Assembly: GCF_005298075.1 (NCBI RefSeq)
Contig: NZ_SZZH01000001.1
Span: 1,426,001 to 1,490,000, forward strand
DNA: 64,000 nucleotides
DNA from: Nakamurella flava
GTDB lineage: Bacteria; Actinomycetota; Actinomycetes; Mycobacteriales; Nakamurellaceae
Direction of reading: 5' to 3'
In this document: positions 46,102 through 55,364 of the stretch, in pieces
How positions within the stretch are numbered: the stretch's first letter is position 1
How the letters are laid out: every line of letters starts with the position of its first letter
Program-made: the position numbers and the translations under genes
Notes under the pieces: model-generated
What the model saw: only the letters and a program-made list of their open reading frames with translations
The model's database searches: none
What the model was told of the DNA's origin: nothing

Positions 46102-46976
46102 CAGCCGGTCCCCTCGCTCCGGCCGACCCCGGCGGACGCCTGCGCGCCGGCACCGTGGTCGGTGACCTCGACCAGTTCCTCGACCTGCGCGGCCTGCGCG
46201 GCGATCAGCGCCGCGGCGTCCTCGGTGGGCGCACCCGCGGCGTGGGCCGCGGTGCCCAGGTAGACCTCCTGCACCTTCGGGTCGGCCTGGACCTGCGCGA
46301 CGGTGCCCTCGGACAGCACCTTGCCGGCCGCCAGCACGGTCACCGACTTGGCGAACGCGCGCATGAAGTCCATGTCGTGTTCGACGATGACGACGGTCCG
46401 CTCCTGCGCGATGCGCTGCAGCAGCCGACCGGTCTGGTCGCGTTCGTCGGCGCTCATGCCGGCGACCGGCTCGTCGAGCAACAGCAGCTGAGCGTTCTGG
46501 ACCAGCAGCATCCCGATCTCCAGCCACTGCTTCTGGCCGTGCGCGAGGATGCCGGCCGGGGTGTCGGCCAGCTCGGTCAGGCCGATGGTCTCCAGCGCCT
46601 CGGCGACGGTCGGGGGTACCCCGCGGCGGCGACGCAGCAGCGACAGGGGCCCCCGGCCGGCGCCGGCGGCGATGTCGAGGTTCTGGACGACAGTGAGTTT
46701 CTCGAACACGGTGGCGGTCTGGAAGGTGCGGCCCACGCCCATCCGGGCGATGCGGTGCACCTTCCGGCCGGACAGCTGCTGTCCGGCGAACTCGACGTAG
46801 CCGGTCGACGGGACCAGCCCACTGACCGCGTCGACCAGCGTGGTCTTGCCCGCGCCGTTCGGGCCGATGAGAAAGCGCAGGTCGCCCTTCAGGACGGTCA
46901 GATTGACCTTGTCGACGGCCACGAATCCGTCGAAAGTGACCGTCACATCGGTGATCTGGAGATAATCGGTGGCCAT
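46101..46976 (-). CDS. urtD: Urea ABC transporter, ATP-binding protein UrtD
   Basis: This LivG-type ATPase is the partner of UrtE. The 291 residues have Walker A GPNGAGKTT at 38-46, a signature region ILAHGQKQWLEIGM in place of the usual LSGGQ (typical of UrtD), and Walker B LLLLDEPVAGM. The C-terminal 45 residues (APTEDAAALIAAQ onward) are an Ala/Glu-rich extension not usual in the family. The stop overlaps the urtE start, and its start ATG at 46976 overlaps the stop of urtC, so the cassette is tightly coupled. Confidence 0.92.
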   Translation of the reverse strand: MATDYLQITDVTVTFDGFVAVDKVNLTVLKGDLRFLIGPNGAGKTTLVDAVSGLVPSTGYVEFAGQQLSGRKVHRIARMGVGRTFQTATVFEKLTVVQNLDIAAGAGRGPLSLLRRRRGVPPTVAEALETIGLTELADTPAGILAHGQKQWLEIGMLLVQNAQLLLLDEPVAGMSADERDQTGRLLQRIAQERTVVIVEHDMDFMRAFAKSVTVLAAGKVLSEGTVAQVQADPKVQEVYLGTAAHAAGAPTEDAAALIAAQAAQVEELVEVTDHGAGAQASAGVGRSEGTG

Positions 46977-48121
46977 CAGGCGGGTCCCTTCACCATCGCG
47001 GCGTCACTCACGCCGGGGGCGTCGGCCGCGACCGGGCCGCCGGGATCAGGCGGGCCGGAGCGGTGGCGGCCGGCCAGCCGGTCCCGCAGGCCCGTCAGGC
47101 CACCGCCCAGCGAGGCCAGCCCACCGGGCAGGAACGCGACGACGAGCATGAACAACGCACCCTGGAAATAGACCCAGAACGACGGGAAGCTCTCGGACAG
47201 ACTGGTTTCCAGCCAGGCGACCGCGATCGTGCCGAGCACCGGCCCGAACAGGGTGGTGCGGCCGCCGATGGCGACGCCGATGAGCATGCCGATCGACGGG
47301 ACGATGCCGACGTCGGCCGGCGAGATGATGCCGACGATCACCGTGAACAGCGCGCCGGCGATCCCGGCCATCACCGCGGCGATGACGTAGGCGACCGTCT
47401 TGACGTTCGCCGGGTCGTAGCCCAGGAAGCGGACGCGTTCCTCACTGTCGCGGCAGGCGACCAGCAGCTCGCCGTACCGGCTGGTCATGAGCTGCCAGGT
47501 GAGCGCCATCATCACGAGCAGGACGATGGCGATGAGGAAGTAGACCATCTGCCGGTTGGCCGGGTCACTCAGGTCGTAGCCGAAGAACGACCGGAACCCG
47601 TTGAGCCCGTTGGTGCCTCCCGTGGTGGCCTGGTTGCCGATCAGCAGGATGGCGAACGCGGCCGCCAGCGCCTGCGACAGGATCGCGAAGTAGGCGCCGC
47701 GGACCTTGCGCTTGAAGGTGGCCAGGCCCAGCACAACGGCGAGCACGGCCGGGACGAGCGGGATCGCGAGCAGCGTCACGACGCCGCTGCGGAACGGCTC
47801 CCACCAGCCCGGCACCTGACCGGACCCGTAGAGCTGCAGGAAGTCCGGGACGCCGGACGGGCCGGCGTCGTCCAGCTTCATGTGCATCGCCATCACGTAA
47901 CCACCGAGACCGAAGAAGACACCCTGGCCGAGGGTGAGCATGCCGCCCCGCCCCCAGGCCAGGCCGATCCCGACGGCGACGATCGCGAAGCACAGGTACT
48001 TGCCGAGCAGGCCGAGCCGGAAGTCGCTGAGCAGCGCGGGGGCGACCCCGAGCAGCAGGACGGCCAGCACGGCCAGCCCGATCCACACCCGGGTGGAGGA
48101 CGAGGTCAGCAGCTTAATCAC
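46976..48121 (-). CDS. urtC: Urea ABC transporter, permease UrtC
   Basis: This LivM-type membrane permease forms the urea pore with UrtB. The 381 residues have about ten hydrophobic helices; GRGGMLTLGQGVFFGLGGYVMAMHM is the conserved LivM/UrtC segment, and GLNGFRSFFGYDLSD is typical of UrtC. The C-terminus has a hydrophilic tail of about 25 residues. The GTG at 48121 overlaps the urtB stop (GTGA), and its own stop overlaps the urtD start. Confidence 0.92.
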   Translation of the reverse strand: MIKLLTSSSTRVWIGLAVLAVLLLGVAPALLSDFRLGLLGKYLCFAIVAVGIGLAWGRGGMLTLGQGVFFGLGGYVMAMHMKLDDAGPSGVPDFLQLYGSGQVPGWWEPFRSGVVTLLAIPLVPAVLAVVLGLATFKRKVRGAYFAILSQALAAAFAILLIGNQATTGGTNGLNGFRSFFGYDLSDPANRQMVYFLIAIVLLVMMALTWQLMTSRYGELLVACRDSEERVRFLGYDPANVKTVAYVIAAVMAGIAGALFTVIVGIISPADVGIVPSIGMLIGVAIGGRTTLFGPVLGTIAVAWLETSLSESFPSFWVYFQGALFMLVVAFLPGGLASLGGGLTGLRDRLAGRHRSGPPDPGGPVAADAPGVSDAAMVKGPA

Positions 48122-49002
48122 GCCAGGCTCCGGGTCCGCACGTTGACGATGCCCTGCGGCCGTACCTGCAGGAAGATCACGATGGCGACGAACACGAGCA
48201 CCTTGGCGATCGACGCCGACGTCTCGTACTCGAACCCGGCCCGCAGCAGGCCGAGCGCGAAGGCGGCGATGACGGCGCCCTTGATCTGGCCGATGCCGCC
48301 GACCACGACGACCAGGAAGGCGTCGATGACGTAGTTGGTGCCCAGGGTGGGGCCGATCGAGCCGACCTGGGAGAGCGCGACACCGGCGATCCCGGCCAGG
48401 CCGGAGCCCAGGAAGAAGGTCATCCGGTCGGTGGATCGGGTGGAGATGCCCGAGGTCTCGGCCAGTGGGCGGTTCTGCACGGTGGCCCGGATGCGCCGGC
48501 CGAGCGACGTGCGGACCAGCACCAGGGTCAGCCCGATCACCGCGGCCAGCGACAGCGCCAGGATGAACAACCGGGACAGCGGCAGCGCGACTCCGAAGAA
48601 ACTGACCGAGCCGGACAGGAACGACGGTGCCGGCACGTCCACGTTGGGCGCCCCGAACACGTCCCGCGCGACCTGCTGCAGGATCAGGGCGACACCCCAG
48701 GTGACCAGCAGGGTGTCGAGCGGCCGGTCGTACATCCGGCGCAGCAGGGTGGCCTCCAGCACGACGCCCAGCAGGCCGGCCAGCGCGAACGCGACCGGCA
48801 GCGAGATCAGCAGCGAGACACCGGGATTGGTGAAGACGAACTGCATCACGTAGGCGGTGTAGGCGCCGGCCATGATGAACTCGCCCTGCGCCATGTTGAT
48901 CACCCCCATCTGACCGAACGTCAGCACGAGACCAAGGGCGATCAGCAGCAGGATCGAGCCGACCGACAGGCCGGCGAACACCTGGGAGATCAGCGTCTCC
49001 AT
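48118..49002 (-). CDS. urtB: Urea ABC transporter, permease UrtB
   Basis: This LivH-type permease is the partner of UrtC. The 294 residues have about eight helices. GQMGVINMAQGEFIMAGAYTAYV and DRMTFFLGSGLAGIAGVALS are conserved segments; RPLDTLLVTWGVALILQQVARD follows the urea-specific pattern. The ATG at 49002 has AGGAC upstream. The gap to urtA, 102 nt, contains a hairpin that probably reduces read-through, and its stop overlaps the urtC start. Confidence 0.92.
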   Translation of the reverse strand: METLISQVFAGLSVGSILLLIALGLVLTFGQMGVINMAQGEFIMAGAYTAYVMQFVFTNPGVSLLISLPVAFALAGLLGVVLEATLLRRMYDRPLDTLLVTWGVALILQQVARDVFGAPNVDVPAPSFLSGSVSFFGVALPLSRLFILALSLAAVIGLTLVLVRTSLGRRIRATVQNRPLAETSGISTRSTDRMTFFLGSGLAGIAGVALSQVGSIGPTLGTNYVIDAFLVVVVGGIGQIKGAVIAAFALGLLRAGFEYETSASIAKVLVFVAIVIFLQVRPQGIVNVRTRSLA

Positions 49003-49061
49003 GCGGGTGTCCTTTCTCCAGGGGGCAGGGCGCGAACAGGGGCGAGGCGCACCGGCGCCGG

Positions 49062-49088
49062 GCCGCCCACCGTCATCGGGTGGGCGGC
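49062..49088 (-). terminator. Intercistronic hairpin between urtA and urtB
   Basis: A perfect 9-bp stem (49062-49070 with 49080-49088) with a 9-nt loop lies between the urtA stop and the urtB start. A partial terminator here would leave more urtA than permease mRNA, which is common for ABC binding proteins. Confidence 0.55.
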
Positions 49089-49104
49089 ACGACGCCGGGA
49101 CGGC

Positions 49105-50442
49105 TCAGTTGCTGGCCAGGCCCTGGGCCCACGGGTAGCCGGTGAGGAACGGGTCGGGCTCGATCGGCTGCCCCGAGCTCCACTCGGTGTAGAGCAGCCC
49201 GTCGGGGCCGATCTTGCCGATCAGCGCCGTCTTGGAGATGTGGTGGTTCTCCCCGTCGACCGTGACGGTGCCCTCCGGGGCGTCGAAGGTGACTCCGTCG
49301 GCCGCACCCTGGATCGAGGCGGTGTCGAACGCCTTGGCCTTCTCGGCCATCGCCTTCCACAGGTACAGCGAGGTGTAGGCGGCCTCCATCGGATCGGAGG
49401 TCACCCGGTCCTGGCCGTACTTGGCCTTGAACGCCTCGACGAACTTCTTGTTGGTCGGGGTGTCGATCGTCTCGAAGTAGTTCCAGGCGGCGAGCTGGCC
49501 CTGGACGTTGTCCAGACCGATGCCGCCGACCTCCTCCTCGGCGATCGAAACGCTCACCACGGGCATGGATTCCGGGGTCAGGCCGACGCTCTTGTACTGC
49601 TTGAAGAACGCCACGTTGGAGTCGCCGTTGAGGGTGTTGAAGACCGCGTCGGCGTCAGCGGACTGCACCTTGTTGACGATGGTGGAGAACTCGGTGTCGC
49701 CGAGCGGGGTGTACTCCTCACCCTTGATCTCCATGCCGTTGGCGGCGGCGTAGGCCTTGATGATCTTGTTCGCGGTCCGCGGGAACACGTAGTCGCTGCC
49801 CACCAGGAACAGGCTCTTGACGCCCATCTCCTTGAGGTAGTCCAGCGCGGGGACGATCTGCTGGTTGGTGGTGGCCCCGGTGTAGAAGATGTTCTTGCTG
49901 GCCTCCAGCCCCTCGTACTGGACCGGGTAGAACAGCAGCGAATTGTTGCCCTCGAAGACCGGCAGCATGGCCTTGCGCGAGGCCGAGGTCCAGCCGCCGA
50001 AGACGGCGGCGACACAGTCGGCCTGGATGAGCTTCTGGGCCTTCTCGGCGAACGTGGTCGGCTCGGAGGCGCCGTCCTCGCTGATGACGTCGAGCTGCTT
50101 GCCGTTGACCCCGCCGGCCGCGTTGATCTCGTCCGCGGCCATCTGCAGGGAGTCGTGCACGGTCTTCTCGCTGATGGCCATCGTCCCGGACAGCGAGTTC
50201 AGGAACCCGATCTTCACCGTGCTGCCCGAGGTGTCGACGCAGGACTTCCCGGCCGAGGTGGCGGCCACGGTGGCGCCGGCCGACCCACTGGACGCGGATT
50301 CGCCGACCTTGGACCCGCAGGCGGTCAGGGCCAGACCGGCGGTGAGCAGGGTGGCGACGGCCACGCCGCGGCGGCGGGTGGACCCGGTCCGTCCGGGACG
50401 GAGGAGGGCGGCCAGTCGACCACCGGTGGACTCGATTCCCAC
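49105..50442 (-). CDS. urtA: Urea ABC transporter, substrate-binding lipoprotein UrtA
   Basis: This lipoprotein captures urea outside the cell membrane and delivers it to UrtBC. The 445 residues have a signal peptide with lipobox LALTAC, giving a lipidated Cys42. The mature protein starts with [35 protein letters not shown], the UrtA hallmark. GTG 50442 has GGGAAG upstream. It is the first gene of urtABCDE, which together makes a complete high-affinity urea uptake system; no urease is in the window. Confidence 0.94.
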   Translation of the reverse strand: MGIESTGGRLAALLRPGRTGSTRRRGVAVATLLTAGLALTACGSKVGESASSGSAGATVAATSAGKSCVDTSGSTVKIGFLNSLSGTMAISEKTVHDSLQMAADEINAAGGVNGKQLDVISEDGASEPTTFAEKAQKLIQADCVAAVFGGWTSASRKAMLPVFEGNNSLLFYPVQYEGLEASKNIFYTGATTNQQIVPALDYLKEMGVKSLFLVGSDYVFPRTANKIIKAYAAANGMEIKGEEYTPLGDTEFSTIVNKVQSADADAVFNTLNGDSNVAFFKQYKSVGLTPESMPVVSVSIAEEEVGGIGLDNVQGQLAAWNYFETIDTPTNKKFVEAFKAKYGQDRVTSDPMEAAYTSLYLWKAMAEKAKAFDTASIQGAADGVTFDAPEGTVTVDGENHHISKTALIGKIGPDGLLYTEWSSGQPIEPDPFLTGYPWAQGLASN

Positions 50443-50847
50443 GGCGACTTCCCTTTCGTCCGGGGGGCCGCGGCGCGTTCACGGCGCGGGCCCGGGAGGT
50501 CATGTCAGCCACCCTCGTACGAGGGGGCCGGCGAAGTGTTGACGCTGGAGTGCCGGTGCGGGACACCGGCGCGGAGCGGACTGTGGCACGGACGACGCAC
50601 GGCTCCGTCGCCGCACGGACGAGCGGCAGCAACCGGCGGCTGACTGCGACATGCTCGGTGGGACAGCCGGTCTCACAGTTCGGACGACCAGGCTCAGGCG
50701 CGACGACCGGGTGGTGACCGGAACCGCCGCTCGGGCAGGACAGTAGGCACGCTGTGTTTCCGTCGGCACCCTGACGAGTTACGAGGGCATTGCCGCAAAG
50801 TCGCGAAAGCGTCACGGACCGTCACGCAACGCCCCGCCGCGGCCGGG
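50443..50847 (-). promoter_or_regulatory. Upstream region of urtA with GlnR-like half-sites
   Basis: This 405-nt region holds no gene. On the minus strand GTAAC-N6-GGGTG-N6-GAAAC spans 50782-50756, and GTGAC, GTGAC and GCGAC repeats lie at 50825-50800. This spacing of AC-containing half-sites about 11 nt apart resembles GlnR boxes, and GlnR controls urea uptake in other actinobacteria. The match is partial, so the assignment is tentative. The rest of the region shows no clear pattern. Confidence 0.4.
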
Positions 50848-52182
50848 TCAGGAGCGTCGATCGTCCCGCTCGGGGTGGGAGGTCGCCCGGAGCCGGTCCA
50901 CCCGGTGGGCGGCATCGGCGCGGACGGCGGCCTCGTCGAGCGTGGTCAGGCGGCCCGCCCGCAGCAGCCCGCGCCCCGCGACGAACAGATCGGTCACCGC
51001 CGCGCCGGTGGTCGCGAAGGCCAGCAGGGCCACCGGGTCACCGAGCGGGACGCCCGCGGCCCGGTCCGTGCCCACCATCACCAGATCGGCCGGCTCGCCG
51101 ACGGCCAGCCGGCCGGACAGCTCCGGGTGCAGCGCCGCCGCCCCACCGGCGGTCGCCATCCGCCAGGACGTCGCCCCCGACACCGCCGCCGGGTCCAGCG
51201 TGGTGCCGCGCGGCAACAGGGCGGCGAGCTTGAGTTCCTCGAACAGGTCCAGCGAGTTGTTGGACGCGGCCGAATCGGTGCCCAGACCCACCCGGACACC
51301 GCCGGACAGATACTCGGCGAGCGGGGCGATCCCGGCCCCCAGCTTGAGGTTGGACACCGGGTTGTGGGCGACGGTCACCCCGGCCCGGGCCAACAGCCCG
51401 ACGTCGTCGCCGACCGGGTGGACGGCGTGCGCGACCAGCAGCCGCCCGTCGGTCAACCCGGCGTCCACGGCCCGGCCGATCGGTGACCGCCCGGTGTCGG
51501 CCACCGAGGCCCGCACCTCCGCCCGGGTCTCGGACAGATGGATGTGCACGTCCAGCCCGTCGCGGGACGACCGTCTGGCGACCTTGGCGATCAGCTCGTC
51601 ACCGGCCGTGTAGAAGGCGTGCGGCCCGTACGACACCCGCACGGTCCGCTCACCGCGGAACGCGGCGGCCAGAGCCGCCGTGCGGTGCAGGACGTCCGCG
51701 CCGGTCTCCGTCGTGGCCGCCGGATAGCCCACCGCATCCGCACCGAAGATGGCGGTGGCGGCGTTCACCCGCAACCCGGCGGACACCACGTCACCGAGCA
51801 GCGTCTCGTCCCACAGGTACATGTCGCAGAAACCGACGGTGCCGCTGCGGATCATCTCCGCCATGGCCAGGGCCAGACCGGCCCGGACGTCGGCGTGGGT
51901 CATGCCCACCTCGAGCCCACGGACCGCGGCCAGCCAGCTCGGAAAATCGGCGTCGTCGCTCGCGCCGCGCAGCAGGGACATCGCCGCGTGCCCGTGGGTG
52001 TTCACCAGGCCGGGCGCGACGATGCGGTCGCGCCCGTCGATGCTGTCGACCCGACCCGGTCGCGTCGGCCCCAGATAGGTCACGCGACCGCTGCCGGCGT
52101 CGAACGCGATCTCGGCATCGGTCACCACCGTGTCGGCATCGACCACCACGGTGGTGCCGACGATCCGGGTCTGCTGCGCCAT
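50848..52182 (-). CDS. Amidohydrolase of the MTA/SAH deaminase (TRZ/ATZ) family
   Basis: This metal-dependent deaminase acts on a purine-like or nucleoside compound. The 444-residue protein has NTHGHAAM (metal ligands), PHAFYTAG, HIHLSET, a later AHAV and NPVSNLKLGAG, followed by GTDSAASNNSLD. These are the conserved metal and active-site motifs of the 5-methylthioadenosine/S-adenosylhomocysteine deaminase group. Substrate is not certain from the sequence. ATG 52182 is only 22 nt from the stop of the L,D-transpeptidase gene, so the two may be co-transcribed. Confidence 0.85.
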   Translation of the reverse strand: MAQQTRIVGTTVVVDADTVVTDAEIAFDAGSGRVTYLGPTRPGRVDSIDGRDRIVAPGLVNTHGHAAMSLLRGASDDADFPSWLAAVRGLEVGMTHADVRAGLALAMAEMIRSGTVGFCDMYLWDETLLGDVVSAGLRVNAATAIFGADAVGYPAATTETGADVLHRTAALAAAFRGERTVRVSYGPHAFYTAGDELIAKVARRSSRDGLDVHIHLSETRAEVRASVADTGRSPIGRAVDAGLTDGRLLVAHAVHPVGDDVGLLARAGVTVAHNPVSNLKLGAGIAPLAEYLSGGVRVGLGTDSAASNNSLDLFEELKLAALLPRGTTLDPAAVSGATSWRMATAGGAAALHPELSGRLAVGEPADLVMVGTDRAAGVPLGDPVALLAFATTGAAVTDLFVAGRGLLRAGRLTTLDEAAVRADAAHRVDRLRATSHPERDDRRS

Positions 52183-52204
52183 CAGGCGTCCCTGGACCCT
52201 CGGG

Positions 52205-53497
52205 TCAGGCGGTCGGGACCGACATGGCCTTCCACTGGTCCCACGGCATGGCCCACAGGTACCAGTCGCCGTCCTCCGGACCGAGCTGCACGTCGGTGCC
52301 GCTGATCTCGACCGGGTCGCCGTAGAGCGCGGTATTGAAGTACTTCTCGCCGTTCTCCAGCGAGAGGTTGATGCAGCCGTGGGTGACGTTGGTGTTGCCC
52401 TGGGCGTCGACGCTGTTGGGGTTGGAGTGGATGAACTCGCCGTTGTTGCTGATGCGGACGGCCCACTTCTGCAGGCTGTTGGTGTAGCCGTACCGCGGGT
52501 TGTTCATCAGGTATTCGGCGTCCTTGCTCATCACGACGTGCGTGCCCGAGCGGGTGATCAGGTTCGGGTCGGGCTGGCCGTCCGGGCCGACACCGCGACC
52601 GTAGGAGGCGGGGTAGGTCGCCACCACGTTGCCGTCCTGCTTGACGATCATCTCCTTGGAGTTCACGTCGGCGACGACCACCTGGTTGCGGCCGATGGTG
52701 AAGTCACTGGTGATGTCGGAAGCGCCGTAGGCGTCGTCGGTCAGCTTGGCGCCGTAGAGCTTGGCCTCCACGTGCACCTTGGTGCCGGCCGGCCAGTAGT
52801 CCTTGGTGCGATAGACCATCGCCCAGCGGCCGTCGTCCAGCTTCAGCCAGGCCCACGCGCCCTCGACCGCGGGCTCGGTGGTGATGCTGACGAGCTTCTG
52901 GATGGCCGCCCGGTCCTGCGGCTCGGCGCCGAAGCTGATGGAGATGGGAACCGCCACACCGACCTGCTCGTCGTCGGACGGGCGGATGGTGTTGCGGACC
53001 TGGGTGTCGGTGCCCACGGTGGTGTACGTGCCGGAGATCGGCACCTGACGCCCGTCGGCACCGGTGGCCATACCGGCGACCGTGTACACCTTGCCGAAGC
53101 CGAGCGGCTCGCCGACCGACCAGGACGCGCCGTCCGCGGCGATCGCGCCGGCCACCACCTTGCCGTCCGGATTGGTCATGGTCAGGTCGGTGATCTTGCC
53201 GTCGGTCACCGACACGGTGATGGGTTCCGCCGGGGAGACCCCGGTGGAACCGAAGGCCGGGGTGGAGGCGATCTGGGCGGCCGGCTGGGCCGACGAGGAC
53301 GTGATCGGTGCGGCCGAGGACGATGCGTCGGCCGACGTGGGCGGCTGACCAGCGGTGCTGGTGACCGTCACGTCGCCACCGAGGGAACCGGAGCTGCACC
53401 CGGCGACCAGGGTGACGGCCAGCAGCAGCGACGCCGCGCCCGCCAGCAGCGACCGGCGCCGCGACGCGACCCGACGACGTGTCGAAAGCAGATGCAT
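52205..53497 (-). CDS. L,D-transpeptidase lipoprotein (peptidoglycan crosslinking)
   Basis: This secreted enzyme makes 3-3 crosslinks in the cell wall. The 430 residues have a lipoprotein signal peptide with lipobox LVAGC (Cys34), a Ser/Thr/Ala-rich linker, two Ig-like domains (about 85-290), and a C-terminal YkuD domain. The catalytic motif is NVTHGCINLS, with Cys near 375. The domain order resembles mycobacterial LdtB-type proteins. ATG 53497 is used; a longer in-frame start adds only a poor N-terminus. Its stop is 22 nt upstream of the amidohydrolase start. Confidence 0.92.
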   Translation of the reverse strand: MHLLSTRRRVASRRRSLLAGAASLLLAVTLVAGCSSGSLGGDVTVTSTAGQPPTSADASSSAAPITSSSAQPAAQIASTPAFGSTGVSPAEPITVSVTDGKITDLTMTNPDGKVVAGAIAADGASWSVGEPLGFGKVYTVAGMATGADGRQVPISGTYTTVGTDTQVRNTIRPSDDEQVGVAVPISISFGAEPQDRAAIQKLVSITTEPAVEGAWAWLKLDDGRWAMVYRTKDYWPAGTKVHVEAKLYGAKLTDDAYGASDITSDFTIGRNQVVVADVNSKEMIVKQDGNVVATYPASYGRGVGPDGQPDPNLITRSGTHVVMSKDAEYLMNNPRYGYTNSLQKWAVRISNNGEFIHSNPNSVDAQGNTNVTHGCINLSLENGEKYFNTALYGDPVEISGTDVQLGPEDGDWYLWAMPWDQWKAMSVPTA

Positions 53498-53630
53498 GGT
53501 GTTCCCAGCCCCCGAGTTCCCGGCGCGCACGGTTGTGACCGCCCGGTTCAGGGTAACGGCGCGCGACCGGTAGGCCGGGGAACCGCGAACCCCACGCGCG
53601 CCCGGCGGCTCGACCGGGCGCGCCGGGGGG

Positions 53631-53852
53631 TCAGCGGAAGAGGCGACGGATGGTCAGCAGGCCGATCAGCACGCCCACCGCGACGAGGGAGTACTTCACC
53701 TTCGGCTCGGCGAAGGTCGCGGTCAGGCTCTGCTTGCCCTGTTCGACGACCCGCGCCGGGTTCGCCCGGTTGGTCAACTCGTCGACCGCGCTGGCGAGCG
53801 AGTCACGTGCCCGCTCGATCTCGGCCTGAATGGTTTCCGCGTCGCGGGCCAC
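53631..53852 (-). CDS. DUF3618-family small membrane protein
   Basis: The 73-residue protein has the DUF3618 pattern: RDAETIQAEIERARDSLASAVDEL, a linker, and a C-terminal hydrophobic helix (YSLVAVGVLIGLLTI) ending in RRLFR. Function is unknown; members are single-pass membrane proteins. The GTG at 53852 has GGAGG upstream. A GTG at 53888 would add 12 residues but lacks a ribosome-binding site. In mycobacteria a similar gene is near bcp, as here. Confidence 0.75.
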   Translation of the reverse strand: MARDAETIQAEIERARDSLASAVDELTNRANPARVVEQGKQSLTATFAEPKVKYSLVAVGVLIGLLTIRRLFR

Positions 53853-54004
53853 CGCGCCTCCCAAGTACTCGCTCTTCGCCGGTCGCACGGACGGCGGTGA
53901 TCTGGACAGTCCACGGGTGAGACGGCTCGTCAGTACCCGGAACCCGGGATCCCAGCGGACCGGTTCCGATCCGACTGGATCGTCCGGTGAGCCACCCGCC
54001 GCAC

Positions 54005-54010
54005 TACCCT
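54005..54010 (+). promoter_or_regulatory. Candidate -10 element for leaderless bcp
   Basis: TACCCT at 54005-54010 lies 7 nt before the bcp ATG, and no Shine-Dalgarno is present. This fits a leaderless start. Confidence 0.5.
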
Positions 54011-54017
54011 AGCCGCC

Positions 54018-54503
54018 ATGACGACCACCGATGTCGGTGGTGTGGCCATCGGCGACACCGCTCCCGCCTTCACCCTGCCCGACGCCGACGGCACCGACGT
54101 GTCGCTGTCCGACTTTGCCGGACGGCGGGTGATCGTGTACTTCTACCCGGCCGCCATGACCCCCGGCTGCACCACCGAGGCCTGTGAGTTCTCCGGAGCG
54201 CGGGAGTCCCTCGACACCGCCGGTTATGCGGTAATCGGCATCTCGCCGGACGCACCCGGCAAGCTGGCGACCTTCCGGACCAAGGAGGACCTGCAGATCA
54301 CCCTGCTGTCCGATCCGGACCGGGATGTGCTGCGCGCCTACGGGGCGTTCGGCGAGAAGAAGCAGTACGGCAAGACCGTTCAGGGAGTCATCCGATCGAC
54401 CTTCGTCATCGGGCCCGACGGCCGCATCGAGCAGGCGTGGCGCAACGTCAAGGCGACCGGACACGTCGGCCGGGTGCTGCGGGAGCTGGGCATCTCCGCC
54501 TGA
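54018..54503 (+). CDS. bcp: Thioredoxin-dependent peroxiredoxin (Bcp/PrxQ type)
   Basis: This peroxiredoxin reduces peroxides using thioredoxin. The 161-residue protein has the PrxQ motif MTPGCTTEACEF, with peroxidatic Cys51 and resolving Cys56 five residues apart. The N-terminal GDTAPAFTLPDADG and the later GISPDAPGKLATF match the family. It lies next to the DUF3618 gene (divergent) and upstream of a tRNA gene. Confidence 0.94.
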   Translation: MTTTDVGGVAIGDTAPAFTLPDADGTDVSLSDFAGRRVIVYFYPAAMTPGCTTEACEFSGARESLDTAGYAVIGISPDAPGKLATFRTKEDLQITLLSDPDRDVLRAYGAFGEKKQYGKTVQGVIRSTFVIGPDGRIEQAWRNVKATGHVGRVLRELGISA

Positions 54504-54602
54504 TCGGTCCCCGGTCCGGCCGGGACCCGCTGGGGGCCACGCGCCGGGCGGTCGCCGCTAAGCTGCGGTGATCGCGCGGCGCGTCCCCTCTCGCCACGCA
54601 GC

Positions 54603-54676
54603 GGGGCCGTAGCCCAATTGGCAGAGGCACACGGTTTAGGTCCGTGCCAGTGTGGGTTCGAGTCCCACCGGCCCCA
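54603..54676 (+). tRNA. tRNA-Leu (anticodon TAG) with an unusually short variable arm
   Basis: The acceptor GGGGCCG pairs with CGGCCCC, discriminator A. The anticodon stem CACGG/CCGTG surrounds the loop TTTAGGT, giving TAG for CUA codons. The D-arm has the 3-bp stem GCC/GGC with an 11-nt loop, as in Leu tRNAs. The T-arm is GTGGG-TTCGAGT-CCCAC. The variable region is only 5 nt (CCAGT), whereas tRNA-Leu normally has a long extra arm. CCA is not encoded. Confidence 0.88.
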
Positions 54677-54743
54677 CCCCGCCCTCGACACCTCCTGGTG
54701 ACGCAACGGCACCACGCGCTGACCGAGTGTTACGTTCCGGCGC

Positions 54744-55364
54744 GTGCGACTGACCCGGGCCCACCTGTTCTCGGTCTGCGACATCGCCGCCACCGGCCTG
54801 TTCGCGGTCGAGGGCGCGATGGTCGCCGCCCGCGCCGGCCTGGATCTCTTCGGCATCCTCGTCATCGCCTTCGTGAGTTCGCTGGTCGGCGGGATCACCC
54901 GTGATCTGCTGCTCGGGGACACCCCGCCGGCCTCGCTGCGCCGGGCCACGTACCCCATCCTGGCGCTGGTCGCCGCGGTGACCGTGGCCATCGGATTCCA
55001 CGTCATCGAGTCCGTGCCCCGGCTCGTCCTGGTCGTCCCGGACGCGGCCGGTCTCGGTCTCTTCGCTGTTCTCGGCGTGACGAAAGCCCTCGACTTCAAG
55101 GTCATCCCGGTGGCGGCCGTTCTGCTGGGTACCGTCTCGGCCGTCGGCGGCGGAGTCGTGCGGGATGTCCTGCTCGACCAGGTTCCGGGCATCCTGCGCG
55201 AAGACATCTACGCTCTCGCCGCCGCCGCTGGAGCGATCACCACCGTGCTGGCCCTGCGAGCCGGCGCGCCCCGCGGGTGGGCCATGACCATGGGGTTCGC
55301 CGTCTGCTTCGCGTTGCGCCTGGCCTCCGTGCTGCTCGGGTGGCAGCTGCCCCGCCTGCAGTAG
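54744..55364 (+). CDS. TRIC-family (UPF0126) cation channel protein
   Basis: The 206-residue protein has two repeats of three helices plus one extra helix, the TRIC channel pattern. Each repeat has its signature: VGGITRDLLLGDTPP in the first and AVGGGVVRDVLLDQVPGIL in the second. TRIC proteins conduct monovalent cations, though prokaryotic physiology is unclear. The GTG at 54744 has no ribosome-binding site; TACGTT ends 7 nt upstream, so it may be leaderless. Confidence 0.88.
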   Translation: MRLTRAHLFSVCDIAATGLFAVEGAMVAARAGLDLFGILVIAFVSSLVGGITRDLLLGDTPPASLRRATYPILALVAAVTVAIGFHVIESVPRLVLVVPDAAGLGLFAVLGVTKALDFKVIPVAAVLLGTVSAVGGGVVRDVLLDQVPGILREDIYALAAAAGAITTVLALRAGAPRGWAMTMGFAVCFALRLASVLLGWQLPRLQ

